The position numbers and the translations under genes are program-made. The notes under the pieces were generated by a model that worked only from the letters and a program-made list of their open reading frames with translations, did no database searches and was not told the DNA's origin. 64,000 nt of DNA from Pontiella desulfatans (GTDB lineage Bacteria > Verrucomicrobiota > Kiritimatiellia > Kiritimatiellales > Pontiellaceae): the NCBI RefSeq assembly GCF_900890425.1, contig NZ_CAAHFG010000004.1, positions 154,798 to 218,797 on the forward strand, read 5' to 3'. Below, piece after piece: positions 16,538 to 24,964 of the stretch (position 1 is its first letter; each line of letters starts with the position of its first letter).

Positions 16538-17049
16538 CAGGAAAAGACCCCGTGGGCAATCCGGCCGATCAGGTTAGCCACTTCCCGGCTGCCCAGCTCG
16601 GTATCCGCAAGATCCAGCGGCGGCTTGCCGCCGAAGTAGGAACGCGGGGCCTTCAGCCACCGCACCGCCTGCTCCCGCTCCCCGAACAATTCGATGGCAC
16701 GGTTGAGCAGCTGCGCAACGCGATTGAAGCGCTCCGACTGATCCGCACTCAACCGCCCCTCCTGGATCTTCCGGTTCAGCGTCCGCTCAGCCACACCGGC
16801 CACCCGCGCGAGTTCTTTCCGGCTAATCTCCAGTTCCCGGCAAAGCGCATCCACAATCCCCGCCGGCAGCCCCGCCTTGATTTCAGCAACCTGATCCAGC
16901 GCATTCTCGGACTTCACCAGCTTCAGCTGCGGGATATCCGGCTCTACCACATTTAGTTTAACGGCATATTTCAATGCGGCTTCGTTCACGGCCATGGCTT
17001 CGGCCTCCCAGGTATAGGTTTCTTTCTTGATATCGACTTTTTCCTTCAT
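16537..17049 (-). CDS. Xre/MbcA/ParS-type antitoxin (DUF2384)
   Basis: 170 aa from the ATG at 17049, which follows GAGGAGAGCGAA; the frame runs on upstream without a better site. The middle contains a helix-turn-helix (ELEISRKELARVAGVAERTL). The C-terminus holds the DUF2384 toxin-binding region (RVAQLLNRAIELFG, then SYFGGKPPLDLADTELG). It neutralises the adjacent RES toxin and should repress its own promoter. The gene is divergent from an MFS transporter across about 215 bp. A small palindrome at 17068-17089 is a plausible operator. Confidence 0.9.
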   Translation of the reverse strand: MKEKVDIKKETYTWEAEAMAVNEAALKYAVKLNVVEPDIPQLKLVKSENALDQVAEIKAGLPAGIVDALCRELEISRKELARVAGVAERTLNRKIQEGRLSADQSERFNRVAQLLNRAIELFGEREQAVRWLKAPRSYFGGKPPLDLADTELGSREVANLIGRIAHGVFS

Positions 17050-17067
17050 TTCGCTCTCCTCAGCCAC

Positions 17068-17089
17068 ATGGCAACATATCAGATGCCAT
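17068..17089. promoter_or_regulatory. Candidate operator of the RES/Xre module
   Basis: ATGGCA at 17068-17073 and TGCCAT at 17084-17089 are inverted across ten bases. They lie 19-40 bp upstream of the antitoxin start on the minus strand, a usual position for autorepression. The arms are short, so chance occurrence is possible. Confidence 0.35.
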
Positions 17090-17265
17090 ATGGCCTTCAA
17101 GCTTTTTTTGCCTGTTCCTACGGCGTGCAATGGCTCGTATTGGATGACATCCGAATGCAATCGTTTCGTGTTTCAGCAGAATGATTTTCCAGAACAGTTG
17201 CACTGCAAATTATTCTGTCCATAATCATGCGTCCCATTCATCCAGTTGCAGAGTCCCGTATCACC

Positions 17266-18591
17266 ATGAAGAAACCATTTGAACAGATTCCATTCAGCCC
17301 CGCGCGCTGGCCGTTTTTCTACGGATGGATGATTCTGTTCTGGGGCATTGTGGGCATCATTCTCAGCGTCCCCGGCCAAACCACCGGGGTTTCCGCCTTC
17401 ATCGAGCCGCTGATCAAGGGATTGGGCATCGGCCGGTTTGAAATCAGCGTGGCCTATATGGTCGGCACCTTTTCCAGCTCGTTCCTGCTCACCCCGGCCG
17501 GCAAACTGTTCGACCGCATCGGGGCGCGCTGGATGGCGTTTGTCTCCTGCTCCAGCCTCGGCTTCGTGCTTTTGCTACTGAGCCAGACCGACCACATCGC
17601 CGACGGCCTGGCAACCTTGCTGCCGGAACAGATCGGGCTCATTGGATTGCTCTCGTTCCTCTTTTTCCTGTTGCGCCTGAGCGGACAAGGTGTGCTGACG
17701 ATGGCCTCGCGCAACATGGTCATGAAATGGTTCAACCACCACCGCGGCCTCGCCAGCGGCATCAGCGGCGCGGCGGTCTCGTTCGGTTTTTCAATCACCC
17801 CCACCATTTTCAGCGGAATGATCGGCCTGCATGGATGGTCGGGAACGTGGCTCATGCTCGGCATCCTGCTCATTCTCGTGTTTGCGCCCCTGCTGCTCAT
17901 CTTCTTCCGCGACCATCCCGAAGCATCCGGCCTCGTGCCCGACGGGAAAAACCATGGAACCAGGAACGGGACGGAAGAGGTTGTCCGCCAGTTCACCCTT
18001 CCGGAGGCCCGCCGCACCTTCCCCTTTTGGGCCTTTGCCCTCACCATGGCCTTGCAGGCCCTCGTGCTCACCGCCACCACGTTCCACATCGAATCCATCT
18101 TCGAGCTCGCCGGCATGGAGGGCTCCAAAGGCTTTGCGATTTTCCGGCCCACGGCCTATGTCGCCATATCGGTCACCCTGCTCGGCGGGTGGTTGGTCGA
18201 CCGCACCCAGCTGCGCTGGTTCCTCGCCACCATGTTGCTGGCGATGTCCGTCAATCTACTGGGCCTCATCCGGCTCGCCCCCGGCTGGCCGATCGCCTGC
18301 CTGGTTTTCGGCGGCGGCGTGGCCAACGGGCTGTTCGGCATTCTCATGAGCGTCACCTGGCCGCGCTACTATGGCCGCGAACACCTCGGCGCCATCAGCG
18401 GACTCTGCATGACCTTCATGGTCATCTTCAGCGCCATCGGCCCCGCCATCTACAGCGCCATCCTCAAGTTCGCCACCAACTACACCGCCGGCAACCTCGC
18501 CTGCCTCGCCTTCGCCCTCGCCCTGCTCGCCTGTTCCTTCTTCGCCCGAAATCCGCAAAATAGAAATGCATCGGAAATCCCTTTAGGCTAG
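17266..18591 (+). CDS. Major facilitator superfamily transporter
   Basis: 441 aa from MKKPFEQIPFSPARWPFFYG. A start at 17227 adds 13 residues; neither has a clear ribosome-binding site. About 12 hydrophobic segments are visible in two halves, with the MFS loop 2-3 signature GKLFDRIGARWM and a second-half equivalent GGWLVDRTQLRWF. A central loop (HPEASGLVPDGKNHGTRN) divides the halves. The general look is that of monocarboxylate or OFA-type porters, but no residues fix a substrate. It is followed 27 bp later by a small secreted protein gene and shares its upstream region with the divergent RES/Xre operon. Confidence 0.88.
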   Translation: MKKPFEQIPFSPARWPFFYGWMILFWGIVGIILSVPGQTTGVSAFIEPLIKGLGIGRFEISVAYMVGTFSSSFLLTPAGKLFDRIGARWMAFVSCSSLGFVLLLLSQTDHIADGLATLLPEQIGLIGLLSFLFFLLRLSGQGVLTMASRNMVMKWFNHHRGLASGISGAAVSFGFSITPTIFSGMIGLHGWSGTWLMLGILLILVFAPLLLIFFRDHPEASGLVPDGKNHGTRNGTEEVVRQFTLPEARRTFPFWAFALTMALQALVLTATTFHIESIFELAGMEGSKGFAIFRPTAYVAISVTLLGGWLVDRTQLRWFLATMLLAMSVNLLGLIRLAPGWPIACLVFGGGVANGLFGILMSVTWPRYYGREHLGAISGLCMTFMVIFSAIGPAIYSAILKFATNYTAGNLACLAFALALLACSFFARNPQNRNASEIPLG

Positions 18592-18618
18592 TCTGCCTCC
18601 ATTAACCAAAAGGAGCAC

Positions 18619-19185
18619 ATGATGAAACGGATTCTTGCAATGGCACTCTGCGCGGCGTTCTCGGCAAACGCCGGTCTTTTCGATAAGGATAAGAATGGCA
18701 GCTATACCGGCCTGAACGACCTCGCCAAGCAGGCCGATTCGGCTACGGCGGCGGCATCGAACGAATGGGCCAAGGCCAGCGCCAAGGGCAAGGACTCCTA
18801 TGCCAAGGCGGTCGAGGAAACCCAAAAGGCCGTGGCGAAATACAATGTGAAGGCCGAGGACATCAAGGCCGACCTTGGCAAGTCGGCAGACGAAATTTCG
18901 GCCAAGATCGAAACCTACAAGCAGGAAAAGCTGCTCGCCTATGCCGAAAAGATCCAGATGCTCTATGAAGACAAAAAGACGGAGGTCGCCGACTACACCG
19001 CGAAGGTGAAGGATTTGAAGTGGACGGAAAAATGGACGTCCAAGGGCAAGGAACTCAAAGGGCAGCTGAAGGAATACAAAGGCCAAATGGACGCGCTGGG
19101 CGACCAATATGAAATCTATGCCGGCATGCTCAAGAACATGGGCGTCAACCTCTCCGACTTCGGGCTGGAGAAGGAGGTCGAGTAA
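18619..19185 (+). CDS. Secreted, Lys/Glu-rich helical protein of unknown function
   Basis: 188 aa. AAAAGGAGCAC precedes ATGATG, so either Met serves. A signal peptide (MMKRILAMALCAAFSANA) is followed by GLFDKDKNG. A long charged helix then runs from about residue 35 to 155 with heptad-like Ala/Leu spacing (KAVEETQKAVAKYNVKAEDI, SADEISAKIETYKQEKLLAY), indicating a periplasmic coiled coil. The end (LGDQYEIYAGMLKNMGVNLS) is less charged. It lies 27 bp after the MFS gene and converges with ptsP. No family was recognised. Confidence 0.8.
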   Translation: MMKRILAMALCAAFSANAGLFDKDKNGSYTGLNDLAKQADSATAAASNEWAKASAKGKDSYAKAVEETQKAVAKYNVKAEDIKADLGKSADEISAKIETYKQEKLLAYAEKIQMLYEDKKTEVADYTAKVKDLKWTEKWTSKGKELKGQLKEYKGQMDALGDQYEIYAGMLKNMGVNLSDFGLEKEVE

Positions 19186-19197
19186 AACCGACAGGTA

Positions 19198-21474
19198 CTA
19201 GGCCTCTGCGGCGTCCACGAGATTGCAGTCGATTAGATAAGCTTCGATTTCGCTGATTCGCCCGAAATCGAGCATGGCGTTGGCCATCTCCTCCGCCTCT
19301 TCGAGCGAAATGGAGTTCACGAGGCGCTGGACGGTCAGGGCGTTGACAATATCGATGCTGAACCTTCTCAAACCGACACCAAGAAGGAAGGGTAGCATGC
19401 GGGGGTCTGCCGAAAGGTCACCGCAAATCGAGACATCCTTGCCATGCGTTTCACTCGCCGAAACAATCCGGTTGATGGCGCGCAGGATGGCGGGGTGGTG
19501 CGCCAGATAGAGCTTGGAAACCTGCTCGTTAGTCCGGTCGACGGCGAGCATGTACTGAATCAGGTCATTCGAGCCAATGGACAGGAAATCAGCCTCCATG
19601 GCCAGTTCATCGACCACCTCGACGGCGGAGGGCAGCTCCATCATGACGCCCAGTTGCGTGTCGCGGCTGAAGGGGATTCCCTCCTCCTCCAGTTCGTCCA
19701 TGCATTCGTAGACGATGGAACGCGCTTCGACAAAATCGTCGACCGACGAAATGAGCGGGAACATGATGCGCGTTCCGCCACCGGCGCCGGCGCGTAGAAA
19801 AGCGCGGAGCTGCTGGCAGAAGATATCCCTGTTCTGCAACGAGAAGCGGATGGCGCGCATGCCGAGGAACGGATTGGCCTCGCTGACGTTGGAATAGTAG
19901 GAGAGCATCTTGTCGCCGCCGATATCCAGCGTACGGAAGGTGACGGGCTTCCCTTCCATCTGTTCAACGAGTTTCTTGTAGATGATGTATTGCTCTTCTT
20001 CAGGCGGGAAGTCGTTGCGGACAATGAACGGGAACTCGGAGCGGTAGAGCCCGACGCCTTCGGCCTTGAACTCGCGGGCGGGCTTCAGGTCGCTCAGCAG
20101 GTTGATGTTGGCGTAGATATGCACCCGTTCGCCGCACTTGGTTTTGGTCTTGGCCTTCATGTCCGAGGCGTTGTGCATGACCTTCCAGGCCTCGTCGAGT
20201 TCGCGGTATTTCGCATAGACCTCGGCACCGGGCCGCAGGTAGATGATCCCCTGCTCCGCATCCATCAGCAGCTCCTCGCCATCCGGAATACCGTCGGCCA
20301 GTTCGCGGCTGATCGCCACCATCGGGATGCCCAGCGACCGGCAGATGATGGCGTTGTGCGAGGTTACACCGCTACTGACAATGAACCCCTCCACGTTTTC
20401 GGCCGAAAGCTTGAGGATATCCGACGGCAGCAGTTCGTGGGCAATGATGATCTGGCTTCGGTAGTCGCACTCGCCGGCCTCTTCGTTGATCAGGTTCCGC
20501 GTCAGCCGGTTGCCCAAATCCTTAACATCGAGCACCTTTTCGCGGATGAGCGGCATGGAGCTCTTGGAGAACACTTCGACATATTCATTCACCACCGTGG
20601 CAATCGCCTTGAGGGCGGGGGTGCCGGTCTGGATCAGGTTCCCGATGCGACCGGTAAACTGCTCGTCCTCCAGGATCAGCAGGTGGGCACTGAAAATCAA
20701 TACGGCGACATCGGCAAGGTCTTCGCTGGTTTGGCGTTGAAGCTGTTCAATCTGGGAGGCCGTTTTGCCGACGGCCGTTTCAAAGTCCTCGAACGAGTGC
20801 GGCGGGGCGTCCGGGTCGGGCAAGGCGCAGCTTTCGCTGTTCGCCGAATCCAGGGTGTAGGCCGTGCCGCGCGCCGTACCGGTGCTGGCCGACCGACCGC
20901 GCAAAATGCTTGCGGTGGTCACCTTCTTCGCCACGGGAACCACGGGGGCTTCCGCCTTGTCGCGCGCCTCCTTCAGGAGCTGCACGTTTTCGATCATGGT
21001 GGCCAGCTGCGCGGCGATCGCCCGCAAGGCCTTCACGTCGTTGGACGTGAAATAGTTGGTTTCGCGCGCCTGCACCACCAGCGCGCCAATGCGGCGAAGC
21101 CCGCGCAGGATCGGCACCGCCAGAAAAGCCTCGTATTCCTCTTCGTGGATCCCCGGGAAAAACTTATAGGAAGCACTCTGCGAGGCCGTTCCAACGCAGA
21201 TCGGCCGAAGCTCGCGAACGGCCCGGCCCGTGATCCCCTCGCCCAAGCGCAGCTTGACGACCCCAATCGCGGCTTCGTCCAGCCCCTGGGTCGCGCGGAG
21301 GGTCAGTTGCCTGTCGTCCTCATCGTAGATATAGATCGAGCAAACATCGGCTAGCATATGCTTGGCCACGGACGTCACTACTTTTTGCAGCAACTCCTTG
21401 CGGTCCCGGCCATTTTCGGCCAGCGATATCAGCTCCGCGATATCGCATATTAGATCTACGTTCTTCTTTTTCAT
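19198..21474 (-). CDS. ptsP: Phosphoenolpyruvate-protein phosphotransferase with GAF domain (EI-Ntr)
   Basis: 758 aa. The N-terminal GAF domain covers about residues 1-165 (VCSIYIYDEDDRQLTLRATQ, LRLGEGITGRAV). The PEP-utiliser core follows, with the phospho-His site VSSGVTSHNAIICRSLG (His373), the PEP-binding barrel (RTLDIGGDKM, EANPFLGMRAIRF) and the active-site Cys684 in VSICGDLSADP. The protein transfers phosphate from PEP to HPr or NPr and normally starts a regulatory nitrogen PTS cascade. No HPr or EIIA gene is seen nearby. It is divergent from the E1/KASIII fusion gene across 139 bp, so the two may share regulation. Confidence 0.93.
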   Translation of the reverse strand: MKKKNVDLICDIAELISLAENGRDRKELLQKVVTSVAKHMLADVCSIYIYDEDDRQLTLRATQGLDEAAIGVVKLRLGEGITGRAVRELRPICVGTASQSASYKFFPGIHEEEYEAFLAVPILRGLRRIGALVVQARETNYFTSNDVKALRAIAAQLATMIENVQLLKEARDKAEAPVVPVAKKVTTASILRGRSASTGTARGTAYTLDSANSESCALPDPDAPPHSFEDFETAVGKTASQIEQLQRQTSEDLADVAVLIFSAHLLILEDEQFTGRIGNLIQTGTPALKAIATVVNEYVEVFSKSSMPLIREKVLDVKDLGNRLTRNLINEEAGECDYRSQIIIAHELLPSDILKLSAENVEGFIVSSGVTSHNAIICRSLGIPMVAISRELADGIPDGEELLMDAEQGIIYLRPGAEVYAKYRELDEAWKVMHNASDMKAKTKTKCGERVHIYANINLLSDLKPAREFKAEGVGLYRSEFPFIVRNDFPPEEEQYIIYKKLVEQMEGKPVTFRTLDIGGDKMLSYYSNVSEANPFLGMRAIRFSLQNRDIFCQQLRAFLRAGAGGGTRIMFPLISSVDDFVEARSIVYECMDELEEEGIPFSRDTQLGVMMELPSAVEVVDELAMEADFLSIGSNDLIQYMLAVDRTNEQVSKLYLAHHPAILRAINRIVSASETHGKDVSICGDLSADPRMLPFLLGVGLRRFSIDIVNALTVQRLVNSISLEEAEEMANAMLDFGRISEIEAYLIDCNLVDAAEA

Positions 21475-21613
21475 GATGCGGTTAGCAACTTAATAAGAAA
21501 CAACATATCGGGGATCCTGTCGAGAGTCAAAGTCTAGAGATAATGCAATTTCCGCATCGACCTCCCAAATCGCCTTCCGTACTATTTTCGTTTAATAAGA
21601 AAGCCGGAAATTC

Positions 21614-24600
21614 ATGAATACACCGTCCGCAGAACAGCTGCTCGAACTCTACCGCCCCATGGTAGCCTCGCGCTACACCGACCAACTGCAGTCCGCTGCA
21701 GCGCAACGGGGCGAGGTTTTTTTCTATATTCCTTCGTCGGGGCACGAAGCCTCCGCCGCCCTGGCGCCGCACCTGATCCAGGCCGACTGGCTGCACCTGC
21801 ACTACCGCGACCGGGCCCTGGCCTACGCCCGCGGCGTCTCCTACGCAACCGTCTTCTACGGCCTGTTCTCCAAGGAAGAGTCCAACTCGGCCGGCCGCCG
21901 CATGCCCGCCTTCCCGTGCGATCCAGCGCTGAACATCCTCAGCACCCCGACGCTCGTCGGCAGCAACGTGCTGCAGGCCGTCGGCGTCGCCTCGACCATC
22001 AAGAACGACGAAGGCCACCCCTTCGTGCTCGTCTCGGTGGGCGACGGCGCCACCCAGCAGGGCGACTTCTACGAAGCCGTTGCCGAGGCCGTGCGCTCCA
22101 ACCTGCCGGTGCTGTTCCTGGTCGAGGACAACCGCTTCGCGCTCTCCACCGTCACCAAGGGCAACACCTTCTATTCACTGCCCGGCGGCGAAGCCGACGC
22201 GTTCTACGGCCTGCCGATCCGCCGCATCGATGGTTCCGATGCCGCATCCGCCCACACCCGCTTCGGCGAGGTGGTCGGGCAATTGCGCGAAACGCGCGGC
22301 CCGCAGATTGTCGTATTCAACGTGGAACGGCTCGAAAGCCACACCAATGCCGACGACCAATCCGTCTACCGCACCGAAGCCGACCTCCGGCATGCGATGG
22401 AAAACGCCGATCCCTGCGCCAAGCTGCGCGACCACATGCTGGCCAACGGCGTCGATGCCGCCGCCATCCAGGCCGTTGAAGACGAGGTGAAGGAACAGGT
22501 CGATGCCGCGTTCCACCTTTCGCGCAAAGGGACCACGCCCACTGCCGAACCGACCGCCAAGAAGGCGCTGCCCGCCCCGCGCGAGGAATACCTCGGCACC
22601 GCCGAAGGCCGCGAACTCAGCATGCTCGAAGCCATGCGCGCGGCCCTCAGGATCCGGCTTTCAAACGATTCGAAAACCACCCTGCTGGGGCAGGACATCG
22701 AAGACCCGAAGGGCGACGTGTTCGGCCTCACCCGCGGACTTTCGCAGGCCTTCCCCGCACAGGTCAACAATGCCCCGCTCGCCGAAAACACCATTCTCGG
22801 CGTCGCCACCGGGCAGGCGCTCGCGGGCGGCCATCCGGTTGCGTTCATGCAGTTTGCCGACTTTCTGCCGGTGGCCTACAACCACATCCTTTCCGAGATC
22901 GGCGCCATGTACTGGCGCACCAACGGCCAATGGGAATCGCCGGTGCTCGTCATGTCGATCGCCGGCGGCTACCGCCCCGGCCTCGGCCCGTACCACGCCC
23001 AGACCATGGAGGCGATTCTCGCGCACGTGCCGGGCGTCGATGTCTTCATGCCTTCCACCGCCGCCGATGCCGCCGGCCTGCTCAACGCCATTGCCGAATC
23101 CGGGCGCCCTTCGGTCTTCCTCTTCCCGAAAAGCCTGATCAACGACCGCACCAACACCACCTCGGCCGACGTTGAAAAGCAGTATGTCCCGATCGGCAAG
23201 GCGCGCGTTGCCCGCGCCGGGCAGGACATCACCCTCGTCAGCTGGGGCGGTTGCATGCCCGTGGTCGAGCGCACCGCCGAGGCGCTGGCCGAAATCGGCC
23301 TCAATGCGGAAGTCATCGACCTGCGCACCATTTTCCCGTGGGACGAGGAAACCGTCCTCGCCTCCGCCCAAAAGACCGGAAAGCTCATCGTTGTCCACGA
23401 AGACAACCAGACGGCCGGCATGGGCGGCGAGATTGTTGCGGCCATCTGCGAAAAGACCGGCGGCGACGTGCAGGTGGCGCGCGTCACCCGCCCCGACACC
23501 TACATCCCCTACGATTTTTCCTGCCAGATCGAAGTCCTGCCCTCGTTCAAGCGCACCCTGGGCAAATGCTGCGAAATGCTCGACGTCGAACTCCACTGGG
23601 AAAAACCCGTCGAGGAGGAGGCCGGAACCGTCACCGTCAAGGCCATCGGCTCCAGCCCGTCCGACGAAACCATCACGGTTGCGAGCCTGCTTGTTGAAGT
23701 GGGCCAGGCCATCGCCGAAGGCGACCTGATTGCATCGGTCGAGGCCGACAAGGCCTCGATGGACATCACCTCCCCGGTTTCCGGAACGATTTCCGAGCTG
23801 CTTGCCGAAGAGGGCGACGTGCTGACCGTCGGCACGCCGATGGTCAAGATTGCCTCCGACGAGGCGGCGCAGCTCAAACCGCTCACCAAGGAAGAGCCCG
23901 GCACACCGATCATGGAGCGGCGGCGCAGCAGTACGGCCGACGTGCAAGCCGCCCCAACCAGCGGCCCGTGCGAACCGAAGCCGATCTATATCTCGAATAT
24001 TACAACGGTTCTGGGTTCGCGCCACCTCACCAACGACGAGCTGCTCCAGGGCCATGGCGAATGGGATTCCGAAGCCATCCGCAAACGCACCGGCATCGAA
24101 AACCGCTACTGGATCGACGGCGATGAAAACGTGCTGACCCTCGCGGTCGACGCCACCAAGCAACTGCTCGAAAAAGAACAACTCCAGATTTCCGACATTG
24201 GCGCCATCATCTGCTCCACCGGCACACCGCTGGCCATGACGCCCTCGCTGGCGTGCAGCGTGCTGCACGAACTCAGCCCCGAAAAAGGCGAAGTGCTCAT
24301 GCAGGCCCACGATGTGAATGCCGCCTGCTCCGGCTACATGTATGCCATGCAATCCGCCTTCGATTTCCTCACCAACGCCCCCGAAAAAAAGGTGATCGTC
24401 ATCACCGCCGAAACCCTTTCGCCGATGGTCAACCACGACGACCAGAAGACGATGGCGCTTTTCGGCGATGCGGCGACCGCCTCGCTTGTGAGTTGCGAAA
24501 AGCGGCCCGGCAACGTGGGCGTGAAACTCAACCGCCCGTTCCTCTCCGCCACCGGCGTCGATGCGAAGGTGCTCTATGTCCCGAACATGGGCAGCGGCGA

Positions 24601-24943
24601 GGTGGTGGAAATGGAAGGCCTCACCGTCTTCAAGCTGGCCGTCCGCAAGATGATCGACATGCTCGACAATGCCTGCCAGGAACGCGGCATCACCGTCGAG
24701 GATCTCGACATGATCGTGCCGCACCAGGCGAACGAGCGCATCATCGAGGCCATCCGCAAGACCATCCATTGCCCGCCGGAAAAAATGTTCAACCATATCC
24801 GGAAATACGGCAACACCTCGTCGAACACCATTCCGATCGCCTTGACCGAGCTGATCCCATCCATGGACATCGATTCCAAGGTTGGCCTCACCGCCTTCGG
24901 CGGCGGCTTCACCTTCGGCGCCGCCGTGATCGAGAAGGTTTAA
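21614..24943 (+). CDS. Four-domain fusion: E1-alpha, E1-beta, lipoyl domain and ketoacyl-ACP synthase III
   Basis: 1109 aa in one uninterrupted frame. Residues 1-305 are a thiamine-diphosphate E1-alpha (HYRDRALAYARG; cofactor motif GDGATQQGDFYEAV ending EDN at 173). Residues 335-665 are E1-beta (GQDIEDPKGDVFGLTRGLSQ; GPYHAQTMEAI with His461; DLRTIFPWDEETV). Gln360 stands where most E1-beta chains have Glu. Residues 672-747 are a lipoyl domain with the target Lys713 in VEADKASMDI. Residues 788-1109 are a FabH-like enzyme with a full triad: Cys905 (NAACSGYMY), His1037 (VPHQANERI) and Asn1067 (YGNTSSNT). No E2 acyltransferase domain (HxxxDG) or E3 is present. Inferred job: decarboxylate a 2-oxoacid, load the acyl group on the lipoyl arm and pass it, directly or via CoA, to KASIII to start branched or unusual acyl chains. 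Confidence 0.9.
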   Translation: MNTPSAEQLLELYRPMVASRYTDQLQSAAAQRGEVFFYIPSSGHEASAALAPHLIQADWLHLHYRDRALAYARGVSYATVFYGLFSKEESNSAGRRMPAFPCDPALNILSTPTLVGSNVLQAVGVASTIKNDEGHPFVLVSVGDGATQQGDFYEAVAEAVRSNLPVLFLVEDNRFALSTVTKGNTFYSLPGGEADAFYGLPIRRIDGSDAASAHTRFGEVVGQLRETRGPQIVVFNVERLESHTNADDQSVYRTEADLRHAMENADPCAKLRDHMLANGVDAAAIQAVEDEVKEQVDAAFHLSRKGTTPTAEPTAKKALPAPREEYLGTAEGRELSMLEAMRAALRIRLSNDSKTTLLGQDIEDPKGDVFGLTRGLSQAFPAQVNNAPLAENTILGVATGQALAGGHPVAFMQFADFLPVAYNHILSEIGAMYWRTNGQWESPVLVMSIAGGYRPGLGPYHAQTMEAILAHVPGVDVFMPSTAADAAGLLNAIAESGRPSVFLFPKSLINDRTNTTSADVEKQYVPIGKARVARAGQDITLVSWGGCMPVVERTAEALAEIGLNAEVIDLRTIFPWDEETVLASAQKTGKLIVVHEDNQTAGMGGEIVAAICEKTGGDVQVARVTRPDTYIPYDFSCQIEVLPSFKRTLGKCCEMLDVELHWEKPVEEEAGTVTVKAIGSSPSDETITVASLLVEVGQAIAEGDLIASVEADKASMDITSPVSGTISELLAEEGDVLTVGTPMVKIASDEAAQLKPLTKEEPGTPIMERRRSSTADVQAAPTSGPCEPKPIYISNITTVLGSRHLTNDELLQGHGEWDSEAIRKRTGIENRYWIDGDENVLTLAVDATKQLLEKEQLQISDIGAIICSTGTPLAMTPSLACSVLHELSPEKGEVLMQAHDVNAACSGYMYAMQSAFDFLTNAPEKKVIVITAETLSPMVNHDDQKTMALFGDAATASLVSCEKRPGNVGVKLNRPFLSATGVDAKVLYVPNMGSGEVVEMEGLTVFKLAVRKMIDMLDNACQERGITVEDLDMIVPHQANERIIEAIRKTIHCPPEKMFNHIRKYGNTSSNTIPIALTELIPSMDIDSKVGLTAFGGGFTFGAAVIEKV

Positions 24944-24964
24944 TCAACCCTTTCGGCATTGGGG

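Noticed and set aside
22661..24796. 711-aa minus-strand frame opposite the E1-KASIII fusion
   Set aside because: Shadow frame of a long GC-rich gene; no domain or ribosome-binding evidence.
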